Assembly: GCF_024347055.1 (NCBI RefSeq)
Contig: NZ_AP024895.1
Span: 3,561,885-3,625,884, forward strand
Source: Vibrio porteresiae DSM 19223
GTDB lineage: Bacteria > Pseudomonadota > Gammaproteobacteria > Enterobacterales > Vibrionaceae
DNA: 64,000 bases
Reading direction: 5' to 3'
Part shown: piece by piece, positions 1 to 9,308 of the stretch
How the letters are laid out: every line of letters starts with the position of its first letter
Numbering within the stretch: the first letter of the stretch is position 1
The notes under the pieces: model-generated
What the model saw: the letters and a program-made list of their open reading frames with translations, nothing else
What the model was told of the DNA's origin: nothing
Database searches by the model: none
Program-made: the position numbers and the translations under genes

Positions 1-431
1 AAACAGATTGCGCCATTAAGGTAGCTGATCATTTTGCCACTTTTCTCTGGACCAAACAGGTCACGTACACAAGCGAAAGCCGCTACCGACGTAGCACATG
101 CACCTAAGCCTTGTAGTAATCGTCCGACGAGCATCCATTCCATTGTCTCTGCTTGCCAACAAAGAAACGCACTTGCGGTGTAAATCGCAATGCCCACCAG
201 CGCAACCGTACGGCGTCCATATTTATCCGCTAATGGCCCAGCAAATAGCTGCCCTAACCCCATCGCAAACAAAAAGCCAGTAATCGTTAGTTTGGCAAGT
301 TCATGTTCCACGTGAAACGTCTTAGCAATCATAGGTAAAGCGGGCAAATAGATATCGATCGCTAGAGGACTAAATAGAACTAACAGCGTCAAAAGAACCA
401 TTTGGAAGCGTGACGGAGAAGCAGAGACCAT
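1..431 (-). CDS. Bcr/CflA-type MFS drug-resistance transporter, N-terminal part
   Basis: The reverse strand is open from an ATG at 431 to the window edge (about 143 codons), so the gene is cut off at its C-terminus. The translation starts MVSASPSRFQ and shows TM1 with the family signature LAIDIYLPALPMIA. TM2 follows, then the MFS loop motif GPLADKYGRR between TM2 and TM3, then RLLQGLGACA in TM4. These features fit the 12-14 TM drug:H+ antiporters of the Bcr/CflA group, inner-membrane pumps for drugs or small metabolites. An AAGGAG ribosome site lies 8 nt before the ATG. It is divergent from the LysR gene, which may regulate it. The parS-like sequence at 304-319 lies inside the gene. The substrate cannot be read from the sequence. 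Confidence 0.85.
   Translation of the reverse strand, partial: MVSASPSRFQMVLLTLLVLFSPLAIDIYLPALPMIAKTFHVEHELAKLTITGFLFAMGLGQLFAGPLADKYGRRTVALVGIAIYTASAFLCWQAETMEWMLVGRLLQGLGACATSVAAFACVRDLFGPEKSGKMISYLNGAIC
304..319. promoter_or_regulatory. parS-like ParB binding site (inside MFS gene)
   Basis: The sequence TGTTCCACGTGAAACG matches the Vibrio chromosome I parS consensus NGTTNCACGTGAAACN at every fixed position. It lies inside the coding sequence of the transporter (codons for FHVEH). ParA and ParB are encoded near 60 kb in the same window. Confidence 0.75.
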
Positions 432-492
432 CAATAAAACTCCTTGTTGAACCAGAAAGAAAGGAAATGCTGGCGCATCATAGAGCAATGAT

Positions 493-504
493 GTTATGAA
501 TAAC
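493..504. promoter_or_regulatory. candidate LysR operator in divergent promoter region
   Basis: GTTATGAATAAC is a perfect 5+5 inverted repeat in the 116-bp gap between the divergent MFS and LysR genes. LysR regulators usually bind a dyad of this kind in the divergent promoter. Its position fits autoregulation plus control of the transporter, but this is inference from location and symmetry only. Confidence 0.35.
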
Positions 505-547
505 AATGGTATGTAATCATTCCTATTATTCCAGTTTGGAAAATCAT

Positions 548-1489
548 ATGAAGGTAGAAAAGCTCGCCCGTATCGACCTCAATTTATTGGTCTGCCTTAA
601 AGTTCTCACTGAAGAACTCAATGTCACTCGTGCAGCTAACCGACTGTTTCTCAGCCAATCGGCAGTCAGTAAATCACTTGCTAAATTGCGCGAGCAATTT
701 GACGACCCTTTATTTATCCGCACGTCACATGGATTGAAAGCCACACCTAAGACGCTATTTTTGAAACCCAAACTCGATGCACTCACTCATCAATTGGATC
801 TTATTTCTCAACCTATCGAATTCAATCCAACCCACAGTGAATACCATTTCCAAATTGCAGCAGTTGAGAGCATCTATCCCCTATTGCTTCCTCACTTTTT
901 GCCAACGCTGTTTCAATTGGGACCAAAGCTAAATATCAGCACTCATGCTTGGAATAACGACACGCTAAAAAAACTGCAATTAGGTGAATTGGACCTAGGT
1001 ATCGTCGGCCGTGATGTGGATATCAATGATTCGCGCATCACTATGCCATTACCCTCAGACATCACGAGCGAAGAGATTTGTCGAGATAATCAAATGTGTT
1101 TAGTAAGGCAAGATCATCCAGTATTACAAGGTGATTGGAGTTTAGATACCTATCTCTCCTTGCGACATGTGCAAGTGAGATACGATGGTAATGACCGATG
1201 GCTGCTTGATTACCGTTTAGCTGATATAGGAAGAGAGCGAGATATCGCTATCACAGTACCCGATCACAATAGTGCTGCAACTCTTTGTACTTATACCGAT
1301 TTTATTTTTACTGCACCCAGTCACTTTGCCCATGAGATGGTAAAACAACGCAATTTGATTGCGTTACCTCTCCCGTTAGAATTTCCCCCCATGGCATACA
1401 CACTGTTGTGGAGTAAAGAACGAAATAGCGACCAAGCGTTAACTTGGTTACGCGAACTGATTAAGACCAAAACAGCGCATTTACAGTAG
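548..1489 (+). CDS. LysR-family transcriptional regulator
   Basis: A 313-aa protein with an N-terminal winged helix-turn-helix at residues about 6-65 (LNLLVCLKVLTEELNVTRAANRLFLSQSAVSKSLAKLRE, described here in segments) and the typical downstream DDPLFIRTSHGLKATP wing. The remaining 220 residues fit the periplasmic-binding-like effector domain. I chose the ATG at 548 because LysR proteins normally begin a few residues before the LNLL helix. The upstream in-frame ATG at 506 would add 14 atypical residues and sits next to the putative operator. The gene is divergent from the Bcr/CflA-type exporter, so that exporter is the likeliest target. The inducer is unknown. Confidence 0.88.
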   Translation: MKVEKLARIDLNLLVCLKVLTEELNVTRAANRLFLSQSAVSKSLAKLREQFDDPLFIRTSHGLKATPKTLFLKPKLDALTHQLDLISQPIEFNPTHSEYHFQIAAVESIYPLLLPHFLPTLFQLGPKLNISTHAWNNDTLKKLQLGELDLGIVGRDVDINDSRITMPLPSDITSEEICRDNQMCLVRQDHPVLQGDWSLDTYLSLRHVQVRYDGNDRWLLDYRLADIGRERDIAITVPDHNSAATLCTYTDFIFTAPSHFAHEMVKQRNLIALPLPLEFPPMAYTLLWSKERNSDQALTWLRELIKTKTAHLQ

Positions 1490-1602
1490 TCGTCCGGTTG
1501 CTAATTGCACCCTAAGGGCAAAAAGAGTAGCTTAGGCTTTCACGTCCAAAATTACACAAGCTCAAAGTCAAATAAAAGGACTGTTGTTAAAGGATATTAC
1601 AG

Positions 1603-3393
1603 ATGCAACCATTTACATCTCAACGTGTCGAAGCTCTCCGTAGCTGGATGGCACAACATCAACTCGATGCCATGATCATCCCTCATGAAGACGAATATCT
1701 CGGCGAATATGTTCCAGAACATAACGAACGTCTACACTGGTTAACTGGATTTACAGGTTCAGCAGGTGCGGCGGTCGTAAGCCAAGATAAAGCGGCAATT
1801 TTTGTTGATGGCCGTTACACAGTGCAAGTACGCAAACAAGTACCCGCAGAGATATTCGAATACCGTCATCTCGTTGAACAGCCTTATTTAACCTGGCTAA
1901 CAGAGCAATTGCCTACCGGTAGCAAAGTAGGTTTCGATCCAAGAATGCACCGAGCCAACTGGTTAACCGCTGCACAAGCAAAACTTGCAGGTGACATCGA
2001 ACTTGTAGCGGTAGAAAGTAACCCTGTTGATGAGTTATGGCATGATCGACCAGCAGCGGTTGTTTCTCCTATGCGCTTGATGGGCAATGAATTAGTTGGT
2101 GAAAGTAGCCTAACTAAACGTCAAAAAATTGCGAAAATTCTCCAAAGCAAGAAAGCCGATAGCGTTATCTTGACTGAACTGGACTCTATTTGTTGGTTAC
2201 TGAATATTCGTGGCCTCGATGTTTCTCGCCTGCCTGTACTACTTTCACACGCTATTTTGCACAATACTGGTGATGTGGACTTTTTCCTCGATCCAGCTCG
2301 TTTAGCAGAAGGCTTTTTCGCCCATGTTGGCGAAGGTGTTCGCGTGCATCACCCAGACGAATTAGCACAACAACTTGCCGCACTTACAGGTAAACGCGTT
2401 ATCGTTGATCCAGCCACCAGCAATGCTTGGTTTACTCTCACTCTACAAAACGTAGGTGCAGAATTGGTTGCAGACTCAGACCCATGCCTAACTCCTAAAG
2501 CAGCAAAAAATGCCACTGAAATTTCTGGTATGAAAGCATGTCACGTGCGTGATGGTGCAGCGATGGTGAACTTCCTAGCTTGGTTAGATAGCGAAGTTGC
2601 AGCGGGGCACGACCTAAACGAAGCACAAGTGTCTGACCGCCTACAAGCGTTTCGCGAACAAGACCCGACCTTAGCAGACTTAAGCTTTGATACTATTTCT
2701 GCAGCGGCAAGCAACGCAGCGATGTGTCACTACAATCACATTAACCAGCCGGAACCAGGCAAACTAGAGATCAACACGCTCTACCTAGTCGACTCAGGCG
2801 GTCAATACATCGATGGCACAACGGATATCACTCGTACGATCGCTATCGGTGAAGTCAGCCAAGAGATGAAGCAACAATATACCTTAGTACTGAAAGGTCA
2901 TATTGCACTGGCTAAAGCTCGTTTTCCGAAAGGCACCTGTGGCCATCAACTGGACATCTTAGCTCGTCAATATTTATGGGCTAATGGTTATGATTATGAT
3001 CACGGAACAGGTCATGGCGTCGGTCACTTCTTAAGTGTTCATGAAGGTCCTCAGCGTATCGGTAAAGCAGTGAATAATTTCCCTCTTCAACCTGGTATGG
3101 TGTTATCAAATGAGCCTGGTTACTACCGTGCCGATGGGTTTGGCATTCGTATCGAGAACCTAGAACTTGTGGTTGATATTGAAACCGAAGGCGATTTCGA
3201 TGTACTTGGCTTTGAAGCGCTTACTCGTTGCCCTATCGACAAGCGTGCTATTGATACGAACCTTTTAACCAAACCAGAGTTGCATTGGTTAAACGAGTAC
3301 CATGAAAGCGTATGGAATGATGTGAGTCCTCTCGTTTCTGACGATGTAAAACAATGGCTACGTAATGCGACAACCCCTATTCACCACGACTAA
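1603..3393 (+). CDS. Xaa-Pro aminopeptidase (aminopeptidase P, M24B, long APP1-like form)
   Basis: A 596-aa cytosolic metallopeptidase that removes the N-terminal residue of peptides with proline in position 2. It has two creatinase-like N-terminal domains (about 1-310) and a C-terminal pita-bread domain. All five metal ligands are visible: D397 (DSGGQY), D408 (TTDITRT), H471 in HGTGHGVGHF, E504 in NEPGYY and E518 in IRIENLEL. At about 600 residues it matches the long eukaryote-like APP1 form rather than the 440-aa PepP of E. coli. It stands alone and ends in a strong terminator. Upstream (1490-1602) no other gene is seen. Confidence 0.93.
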   Translation: MQPFTSQRVEALRSWMAQHQLDAMIIPHEDEYLGEYVPEHNERLHWLTGFTGSAGAAVVSQDKAAIFVDGRYTVQVRKQVPAEIFEYRHLVEQPYLTWLTEQLPTGSKVGFDPRMHRANWLTAAQAKLAGDIELVAVESNPVDELWHDRPAAVVSPMRLMGNELVGESSLTKRQKIAKILQSKKADSVILTELDSICWLLNIRGLDVSRLPVLLSHAILHNTGDVDFFLDPARLAEGFFAHVGEGVRVHHPDELAQQLAALTGKRVIVDPATSNAWFTLTLQNVGAELVADSDPCLTPKAAKNATEISGMKACHVRDGAAMVNFLAWLDSEVAAGHDLNEAQVSDRLQAFREQDPTLADLSFDTISAAASNAAMCHYNHINQPEPGKLEINTLYLVDSGGQYIDGTTDITRTIAIGEVSQEMKQQYTLVLKGHIALAKARFPKGTCGHQLDILARQYLWANGYDYDHGTGHGVGHFLSVHEGPQRIGKAVNNFPLQPGMVLSNEPGYYRADGFGIRIENLELVVDIETEGDFDVLGFEALTRCPIDKRAIDTNLLTKPELHWLNEYHESVWNDVSPLVSDDVKQWLRNATTPIHHD

Positions 3394-3408
3394 TTAATAA
3401 CCCCTCTG

Positions 3409-3445
3409 AATCCCTTATTGTTACGAACAATAAGGGATTTTTTTT
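3409..3445 (+). terminator. rho-independent terminator after aminopeptidase P
   Basis: A perfect 14-bp stem (AATCCCTTATTGTT / AACAATAAGGGATT) with a 3-nt loop, followed by a run of T's, lies 16 bp after the stop codon. Confidence 0.92.
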
Positions 3446-3614
3446 ACCTAAGTAAGCCTAAAATCCCACCTCTAATCAAATCCAGACAAAATAAATTTAT
3501 TTTTATTAATTTTTAACCTTAAAAAACAATTGCTTAATATAAAAATCAGGTACAAACACATACCAGATCGCAAAACTTTAGTTTGAGATCTAAACATTAT
3601 ATGCGTAACATTAA

Positions 3615-3643
3615 AGTTAATTAATCGTTCAATAAAATTAACT
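3615..3643. promoter_or_regulatory. candidate BetI operator
   Basis: An inverted repeat AGTTAATT ... AATTAACT flanks the core AATCGTTCAATAA just before the betI ribosome site (GAGGGG). TetR-family repressors such as BetI bind dyads of this size at their own promoter, and the TTCAAT half resembles the E. coli BetI site. This is positional inference. Confidence 0.4.
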
Positions 3644-3655
3644 GAGGGGTAACAA

Positions 3656-4255
3656 ATGCCTAAGGTCGGAATGCCAGACATACGCAAACCTCAACTTGTT
3701 AATGCAACAATGACCGTGATAGAACGCGTTGGATTGCAATCCGCCAGCATCGCTTTGATCAGTGAAGAAGCTGGTGTATCAACCGGAATCATTAACCATT
3801 ATTTCGGTGGTAAACATGGATTACTCGAAGAAACAATGCGTTCTATCTTACGAGCCCATGGAAAAACCGTAACTAACGCCCTGAGCTCATTACCCGCTTC
3901 AGCTCATAAGCAGCGCATTTTGGCTATCGTTGCAGCTAATTTTGAGGGACAGCAAGCGAACAACAAGGTCGCAAAAACTTGGCTCGCCTTTTGGTCTTAC
4001 TCTATGCATGACAACCAATTGCAACGTCTGCAACGGGTTAATGAACAACGTCTGTTATCTCACCTATTAATTGAACTCAAAGCATTATTCAGCAACTCAC
4101 AGGCGCATCATATTGCCCAAGCAATAGCTGCTCTCATTGATGGGTTATGGCTAAGAGCTGCCTTAAACCCTGACGGACTATCTGCGCAGCAAAGCCAGTT
4201 GATTATCAAACACTATCTCGAAACCCAACTTCAAGCGCTACATACACAGCATTAA
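3656..4255 (+). CDS. betI: choline-responsive repressor BetI (TetR family)
   Basis: A 199-aa TetR-family regulator. The N-terminal HTH spans roughly residues 10-60, with the family-typical GVSTGIINHYFGGKHGLLEE recognition region. BetI represses the glycine betaine synthesis genes until choline is present. It is the first gene of a six-gene plus-strand cluster (betI-betB-betA-choX-choW-choV) and is preceded by GAGGGG 6 nt before the ATG. The N-terminal PKVGMPDIRKPQL is the usual BetI start. A candidate operator overlaps the leader. Confidence 0.95.
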   Translation: MPKVGMPDIRKPQLVNATMTVIERVGLQSASIALISEEAGVSTGIINHYFGGKHGLLEETMRSILRAHGKTVTNALSSLPASAHKQRILAIVAANFEGQQANNKVAKTWLAFWSYSMHDNQLQRLQRVNEQRLLSHLLIELKALFSNSQAHHIAQAIAALIDGLWLRAALNPDGLSAQQSQLIIKHYLETQLQALHTQH

Positions 4256-4270
4256 ACCAAAAGGCTTTTT

Positions 4271-5731
4271 ATGGAAATCGCATCTCTTTACATTCATGGT
4301 AAGGCGCGCAGAGCCTCATCCAATGAAACCTTTACGACGTATAACCCAGCCAACGGCAAACCTTTAGCGGTGTTAGGTCAAGCCAATGAGCAAGATGTTC
4401 AAGACGCTATTGATTCGGCCAAGCAAGGCTTCCAAGTTTGGTCAAAAATGACAGCAACAGAGCGTAGCCGCATTTTGTTAAAAGCGGTCGCCTTACTGCG
4501 AGAACGTAATGACGAATTGGCCGCTCTAGAAGTGCAAGACACTGGGAAACCCATACAAGAAGCGATCTGTGTTGATATCGCAACCGGAGCTGATGTCATT
4601 GAATACTTTGCCGGGCTTGCACCTGCACAAGAAGGCAGCCAACAACCATTATCAGAGAACCAGTTTTTTTATACTCGCAAAGAACCGCTAGGGATTTGTG
4701 CAGGTATTGGCGCCTGGAACTACCCAATTCAGATTGCGATGTGGAAGTCAGCGCCCGCTCTGGCCGCTGGCAACGCAATGATCTTTAAACCCTCTGAAGA
4801 AACACCTCTCACGGCCTTAAAACTCGCCGAAATATTCACAGAAGCTGGTGTTCCAAACGGTGTGTTTAACGTTGTTCAGGGTGATGGACGAGTTGGTCAA
4901 ATGCTGACTGCTCACCCAGAGATTGCCAAAGTATCCTTCACTGGAGAAGTCGGCACAGGTAAGAAAGTGATGAGCGCCAGCGCTCAAACGCTGAAATCTG
5001 TGACTATGGAACTCGGTGGCAAATCTCCGTTGATCATCTTTGACGATGCCAATGTGACTCAAGCTGTATCAGCCGCAATGATGGCCAACTTCTATACCCA
5101 AGGTGAAGTGTGTACCAACGGCACGCGAGTCTTTGTGCATGAGAAGATCTATGACCAATTTGTCGATCAACTTAAATCCCGCACAGAGAAACTGATCATT
5201 GGTGATCCGATGAATATGGACACTCAAGTTGGTGCCTTGATTTCAACATCTCACATGAAAAAGGTGCTCGAATTCATCGAGAACGGTAAAAAAAGTGGCG
5301 CGACACTTTTAACTGGGGGTTATCAAGTGACCCAAGATGGTTTGGATAAAGGTAACTTTGTCGCTCCTACCATTTTTACTGACTGCGATGATCAGATGGA
5401 TTTCGTGAAGCATGAAATCTTTGGCCCTGTTATGGCTGTGCTGAAATTTTCTGATGAAGACGAAGCTATCTCACGCGCTAACAATACACAGTATGGCCTT
5501 GCGGCCGGTGTTTTTACCCAAAATCTATCGCGCGCTCACCGTGTGATCCACCAGCTACAAGCTGGCATTTGCTGGATTAACACTTGGGGAGACTCTCCAG
5601 CCCAAATGCCTGTCGGCGGCTACAAGCTTTCTGGTATTGGCCGAGAGAACGGCGTGGAAACTCTTGATCACTATACCCAAACCAAAAGCGTTCTTGTTGA
5701 GCTCAATGAGTTTGTCGGACCGTACGCATAA
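4271..5731 (+). CDS. betB: betaine aldehyde dehydrogenase
   Basis: A 486-aa NAD(P)-dependent aldehyde dehydrogenase converting betaine aldehyde to glycine betaine in the cytosol. Visible landmarks are the cofactor-binding FTGEVGTG at about 223-230, the general base E247 in MELGGKSP, the nucleophile C281 in QGEVCTNGTR, and the C-terminal ALDH segment around FGPVMAVLKF. The length equals the family norm (about 490). It follows betI by 15 bp and precedes betA by 9 bp, as expected of a single operon. Confidence 0.96.
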   Translation: MEIASLYIHGKARRASSNETFTTYNPANGKPLAVLGQANEQDVQDAIDSAKQGFQVWSKMTATERSRILLKAVALLRERNDELAALEVQDTGKPIQEAICVDIATGADVIEYFAGLAPAQEGSQQPLSENQFFYTRKEPLGICAGIGAWNYPIQIAMWKSAPALAAGNAMIFKPSEETPLTALKLAEIFTEAGVPNGVFNVVQGDGRVGQMLTAHPEIAKVSFTGEVGTGKKVMSASAQTLKSVTMELGGKSPLIIFDDANVTQAVSAAMMANFYTQGEVCTNGTRVFVHEKIYDQFVDQLKSRTEKLIIGDPMNMDTQVGALISTSHMKKVLEFIENGKKSGATLLTGGYQVTQDGLDKGNFVAPTIFTDCDDQMDFVKHEIFGPVMAVLKFSDEDEAISRANNTQYGLAAGVFTQNLSRAHRVIHQLQAGICWINTWGDSPAQMPVGGYKLSGIGRENGVETLDHYTQTKSVLVELNEFVGPYA

Positions 5732-5740
5732 GGAGTCACT

Positions 5741-7486
5741 ATGAAGCAGCATTACGATTACATAATTATTGGTGCCGGCTCCGCAGGCTGCGTATTGGCC
5801 GAACGGTTAACCGAATCTGGTGAACACTCCGTACTACTGCTTGAAGCAGGTGGCAGTGACAAAAGCATTTTCATTCAGATGCCTACCGCACTTTCCTATC
5901 CAATGAATACCCCTAAATATGCTTGGCAATTTGAGTCTCTTGCGGAAGAAGGTCTTGATGGTCGCCAGCTACACTGTCCTCGCGGCAAAGTGCTAGGCGG
6001 CAGTTCATCCATTAATGGCATGGTCTATGTTCGAGGTCATGCGTGTGACTTTGACGAATGGCATGAACAAGGCGCAACAAATTGGGATTATGCCCATTGC
6101 CTACCCTACTTTAAACGTGCTGAAAGCTGGATGGATGGCGAAGATGAATACCGTGGAGGCAATGGACCAGTAGCCACTTGCAATGGTAATGACATGCATC
6201 TTAACCCGCTTTATCAGGCGTTTATTGAAGCAGGGAAAGACGCAGGCTATCCAAAGACGCAAGACTATAACGGCTATCAGCAGGAAGGCTTTGGCCCTAT
6301 GCATATGACGGTTGATAACGGAGTTCGCGCGTCAACCTCAAACGCTTATCTGCGTCGAGCCATGAAACGCCCTAACCTCACTTTAATGAGTCATGTGCTT
6401 ACTCGCAAAATATTACTCAAAGATAAACAAGCTATTGGCGTTGAGTTTGAACAAAATGGCGCAATTCTCAATGCCTTTGCCAACCAAGAAGTGATCTCTA
6501 GCGCCGGTTCTGTCGGCTCGGTACAGCTGCTACAACTTTCAGGAATTGGACCGAAAGACGTACTCAGTAAAGCCGGTGTTGAACTGCTGCATGAACTTCC
6601 TGGCGTAGGTGAGAACTTACAAGATCACCTTGAGGTCTATTTTCAATATCGCTGTAAGCAACCGATTACTCTTAACAGTAAGTTAGGGCTTATCAGCAAA
6701 GGGGTTATTGGCACGAAATGGCTACTTACTCGCAAAGGATTGGGTGCAACCAATCACTTTGAGTCTTGTGCATTTATTCGCTCTCGCGCTGGATTGAAAT
6801 GGCCAAACATTCAGTATCACTTCTTACCAGCAGCAATGAGATACGACGGACAAGCCGCATTCGATGGACACGGTTTTCAAGTGCACGTGGGTCCTAACAA
6901 ACCGTTTAGCCGAGGTAAAATAGCGATTACCTCTGCTGACCCTAAAGCAAAACCAGCGATCAAATTTAATTATCTGCAACATGAGCAAGATATCCAAGAT
7001 TGGCGCGACTGCATTCGCCTTACTCGCGAAATTCTCGCGCAGCCAGCATTAGATAATTACCGTGGCGACGAAATCCAACCAGGATTTAATATCACCACAG
7101 ACGAAGACATTGATCACTGGGTTAAAGCGAATGTTGAGAGCGCTTATCACCCATCCTGTTCATGCAAGATGGGGAGCGATAACGACCCGATGGCAGTACT
7201 TGATGCTGAGTGCCGTGTGCGCGGAATTGAGGGCTTAAGAGTGGTCGACTCCTCCATCTTCCCAACCATTCCCAACGGTAACCTCAATGCTCCTACCATC
7301 ATGGTGGCTGAGCGAGCGGCAGACTTAATACTCGGTCGACAACTGTTACCTAAAAGCGAAGCCCCCGTTTGGATTGCGCCAAACTGGCAAGAACAACAGC
7401 GCTCAACGGCTCCCGAACGAGATCAAATAAATACAACGAAATCGTCAGTAATTCATTCAAAAGAAAAGGAACTTCAACATGCGTAA
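5741..7486 (+). CDS. betA: choline dehydrogenase
   Basis: A 581-aa FAD-dependent GMC oxidoreductase that oxidises choline to betaine aldehyde, membrane-associated in the family. The FAD dinucleotide motif GAGSAG is at residues 11-16. The GMC signature around CPRGKVLGGSSSINGMVY follows, with the catalytic histidine H470 in SAYHPSCSCKMG and the C-terminal GNLNAPTIMVAERAAD. It is slightly longer than E. coli BetA (556 aa) because of a polar tail after the catalytic core. GGAG lies 6 nt before the ATG. The last 8 nt overlap the start of choX. Confidence 0.96.
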   Translation: MKQHYDYIIIGAGSAGCVLAERLTESGEHSVLLLEAGGSDKSIFIQMPTALSYPMNTPKYAWQFESLAEEGLDGRQLHCPRGKVLGGSSSINGMVYVRGHACDFDEWHEQGATNWDYAHCLPYFKRAESWMDGEDEYRGGNGPVATCNGNDMHLNPLYQAFIEAGKDAGYPKTQDYNGYQQEGFGPMHMTVDNGVRASTSNAYLRRAMKRPNLTLMSHVLTRKILLKDKQAIGVEFEQNGAILNAFANQEVISSAGSVGSVQLLQLSGIGPKDVLSKAGVELLHELPGVGENLQDHLEVYFQYRCKQPITLNSKLGLISKGVIGTKWLLTRKGLGATNHFESCAFIRSRAGLKWPNIQYHFLPAAMRYDGQAAFDGHGFQVHVGPNKPFSRGKIAITSADPKAKPAIKFNYLQHEQDIQDWRDCIRLTREILAQPALDNYRGDEIQPGFNITTDEDIDHWVKANVESAYHPSCSCKMGSDNDPMAVLDAECRVRGIEGLRVVDSSIFPTIPNGNLNAPTIMVAERAADLILGRQLLPKSEAPVWIAPNWQEQQRSTAPERDQINTTKSSVIHSKEKELQHA

Positions 7487-8402
7487 AGTCATTACTTTCA
7501 CCACAGCAGCATTACTTTCACTGAATGCATACGCCAATAGCTGTAGCTCGGTAAGCTTTGCCGATGTAGGTTGGACGGATATTACGTCCACAACCTCTGT
7601 TACTTCACAGATCTTAAAAGGCTTAGGTTATCAAACACGAACCGAGTTGCTTTCGGTCCCTGTAACCTACTCATCGATGGCAAGTGGTGACATCGACGTC
7701 TTCTTAGGTAACTGGATGCCAACGATGGAAGGTGATATTGCTAAGTATCGTGACTCGGGCAAAGTCGATGTATTACAAGCCAACTTGGTTGGCGCAAAAT
7801 ACACCTTAGCGGTTCCTAAATATGTTTACGATGCTGGCGTACATTCCTTTGCGGACCTCGCCAAATACGCGGACAAGTTCCATAACCGCATCTACGGCAT
7901 TGAACCAGGAAACGACGGCAACCGTCTGATTCAATCAATGATTGATAAGAATGCGTTCGATCTCAAAGATTTCTCATTGGTGGAATCAAGTGAAGCAGGC
8001 ATGGTGTCTCAAGTTGATCGTGCGGTTCGTCGCCATCAATGGATCGCCTTCTTGGGTTGGGCACCTCACCCTATGAACAGCAAATTTGATATGAAATATC
8101 TCAGCGGTGGTGATGATTACTTTGGCCCTAATTTCGGAGGTGCCAAGGTCTTTACCAACGTTCGTGATGGATTCGTTAAACAGTGCCCAAATGTTGGCAA
8201 GCTCGTCTCCAATCTCAAATTTAATCTGAATATGGAAAATCACTTGATGGACCGTATTCTCAATCAAAATCAGAAACCTGAAGTTGCAGCTAAGCAATGG
8301 CTAAAAGCTAACGAACAATACCTGGATAAGTGGTTGGCGGGAGTCAAAACCATTGATGGCAAACCGGGTAAATCTGCAGTTATTGCTTATCTAAACAAGT
8401 AA
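7479..8402 (+). CDS. choX: choline ABC transporter, periplasmic substrate-binding protein
   Basis: A 307-aa protein with a signal peptide (MRKVITFTTAALLSLNAYA, cleavage probably after residue 19-20) and the OpuAC/ProX-like glycine betaine/choline-binding fold. Conserved features include DVGWTDITSTTS, FLGNWMPTM and FLGWAPHPMN, whose tryptophans typically cage the trimethylammonium group. It overlaps betA by 8 nt, and an AAGGA ribosome site lies inside betA. It delivers choline to ChoW/ChoV. Because the neighbours oxidise choline, choline rather than betaine is the inferred ligand. Confidence 0.93.
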   Translation: MRKVITFTTAALLSLNAYANSCSSVSFADVGWTDITSTTSVTSQILKGLGYQTRTELLSVPVTYSSMASGDIDVFLGNWMPTMEGDIAKYRDSGKVDVLQANLVGAKYTLAVPKYVYDAGVHSFADLAKYADKFHNRIYGIEPGNDGNRLIQSMIDKNAFDLKDFSLVESSEAGMVSQVDRAVRRHQWIAFLGWAPHPMNSKFDMKYLSGGDDYFGPNFGGAKVFTNVRDGFVKQCPNVGKLVSNLKFNLNMENHLMDRILNQNQKPEVAAKQWLKANEQYLDKWLAGVKTIDGKPGKSAVIAYLNK

Positions 8403-8462
8403 CTTTTTCTTCATAAGGTGGCGTGTTTTCACTCCACCTTAAGCAACAAAAAAGGAATTATT

Positions 8463-9308
8463 GTGAATATGTTTACCGATTACAAACTTCCTCTTGGTCA
8501 TTGGATGGAGAGCTTTGTCGATTGGCTGACTATCCATGCATCAGGCTTCTTCGACACCATCTCTATCACACTAGAAACAGCGATCATGTTTATGGTGGAT
8601 ATCTTTAAAGCACTGCCACCAGCAGCACCTATCTTGCTGACAGCAGCCATTGCTTGGTGGCTACATCGTCGAATTTCTCTGGTGATCTTTGTTATTGCTG
8701 CTCTGCTCCTCATTTTAAATTTGGGCTATTGGCAGGAAATGCTCGAGACCTTCGTCATGGTGTTCTCAGCGACCTTCATTTGTATCGTTGTTGGTGTCCC
8801 TCTGGGAATTATGGCTGCTCATCGCCCTTGGCTGTATACCTTGATGCGCCCGATTCTCGATTTAATGCAAACCGTACCCACCTTCGTTTACCTCATCCCT
8901 ACTTTGGTTTTGTTTGGTTTAGGTGTGGTTCCTGGGCTTATATCCACCATCATTTTTGCTATTGCTGCGCCAATCCGTTTAACGTATCTCGGCGTGAATA
9001 AAGTACCAGAAGAGCTTGTTGAGGCGGGTAAAGCGTTCGGTGCAAGCAAAATGAAATTACTCTTTAAAGTAGAGCTTCCAGCTGCGATGCCAAGCATTAT
9101 GACCGGTGTAAGCCAGTGTATTATGTTATCTCTATCCATGGTTGTGGTTGCTGCGTTAGTCGGTGCTGATGGCTTAGGAAAACCCGTAGTTCGGGCACTC
9201 AATACCGTGAATATTTCTCAAGGTTTTGAAGCAGGCTTAGCCATTGTACTTGTCGCCATCATTCTCGACCGCTTGTGTAAAGCGCCAAACAACAAGGAGG
9301 TACAGTAA
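8463..9308 (+). CDS. choW: choline ABC transporter, permease
   Basis: An inner-membrane permease of about 281 aa with several hydrophobic segments and the binding-protein-dependent transport motif (EAGKAFGASKMKLLFKVELP), which contacts the ATPase. I prefer the GTG at 8463 because GGA sits 6 nt upstream. The ATG at 8469 is an alternative, and an upstream in-frame ATG at 8418 has no ribosome site. The stop codon overlaps the choV start by one base (TAATG). Confidence 0.92.
   Translation: MNMFTDYKLPLGHWMESFVDWLTIHASGFFDTISITLETAIMFMVDIFKALPPAAPILLTAAIAWWLHRRISLVIFVIAALLLILNLGYWQEMLETFVMVFSATFICIVVGVPLGIMAAHRPWLYTLMRPILDLMQTVPTFVYLIPTLVLFGLGVVPGLISTIIFAIAAPIRLTYLGVNKVPEELVEAGKAFGASKMKLLFKVELPAAMPSIMTGVSQCIMLSLSMVVVAALVGADGLGKPVVRALNTVNISQGFEAGLAIVLVAIILDRLCKAPNNKEVQ

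Noticed and set aside
3472..3687. A 71-codon minus-strand frame over the betI promoter
   Set aside because: It lies in an AT-rich regulatory region, overlaps the betI start and has no recognisable features.
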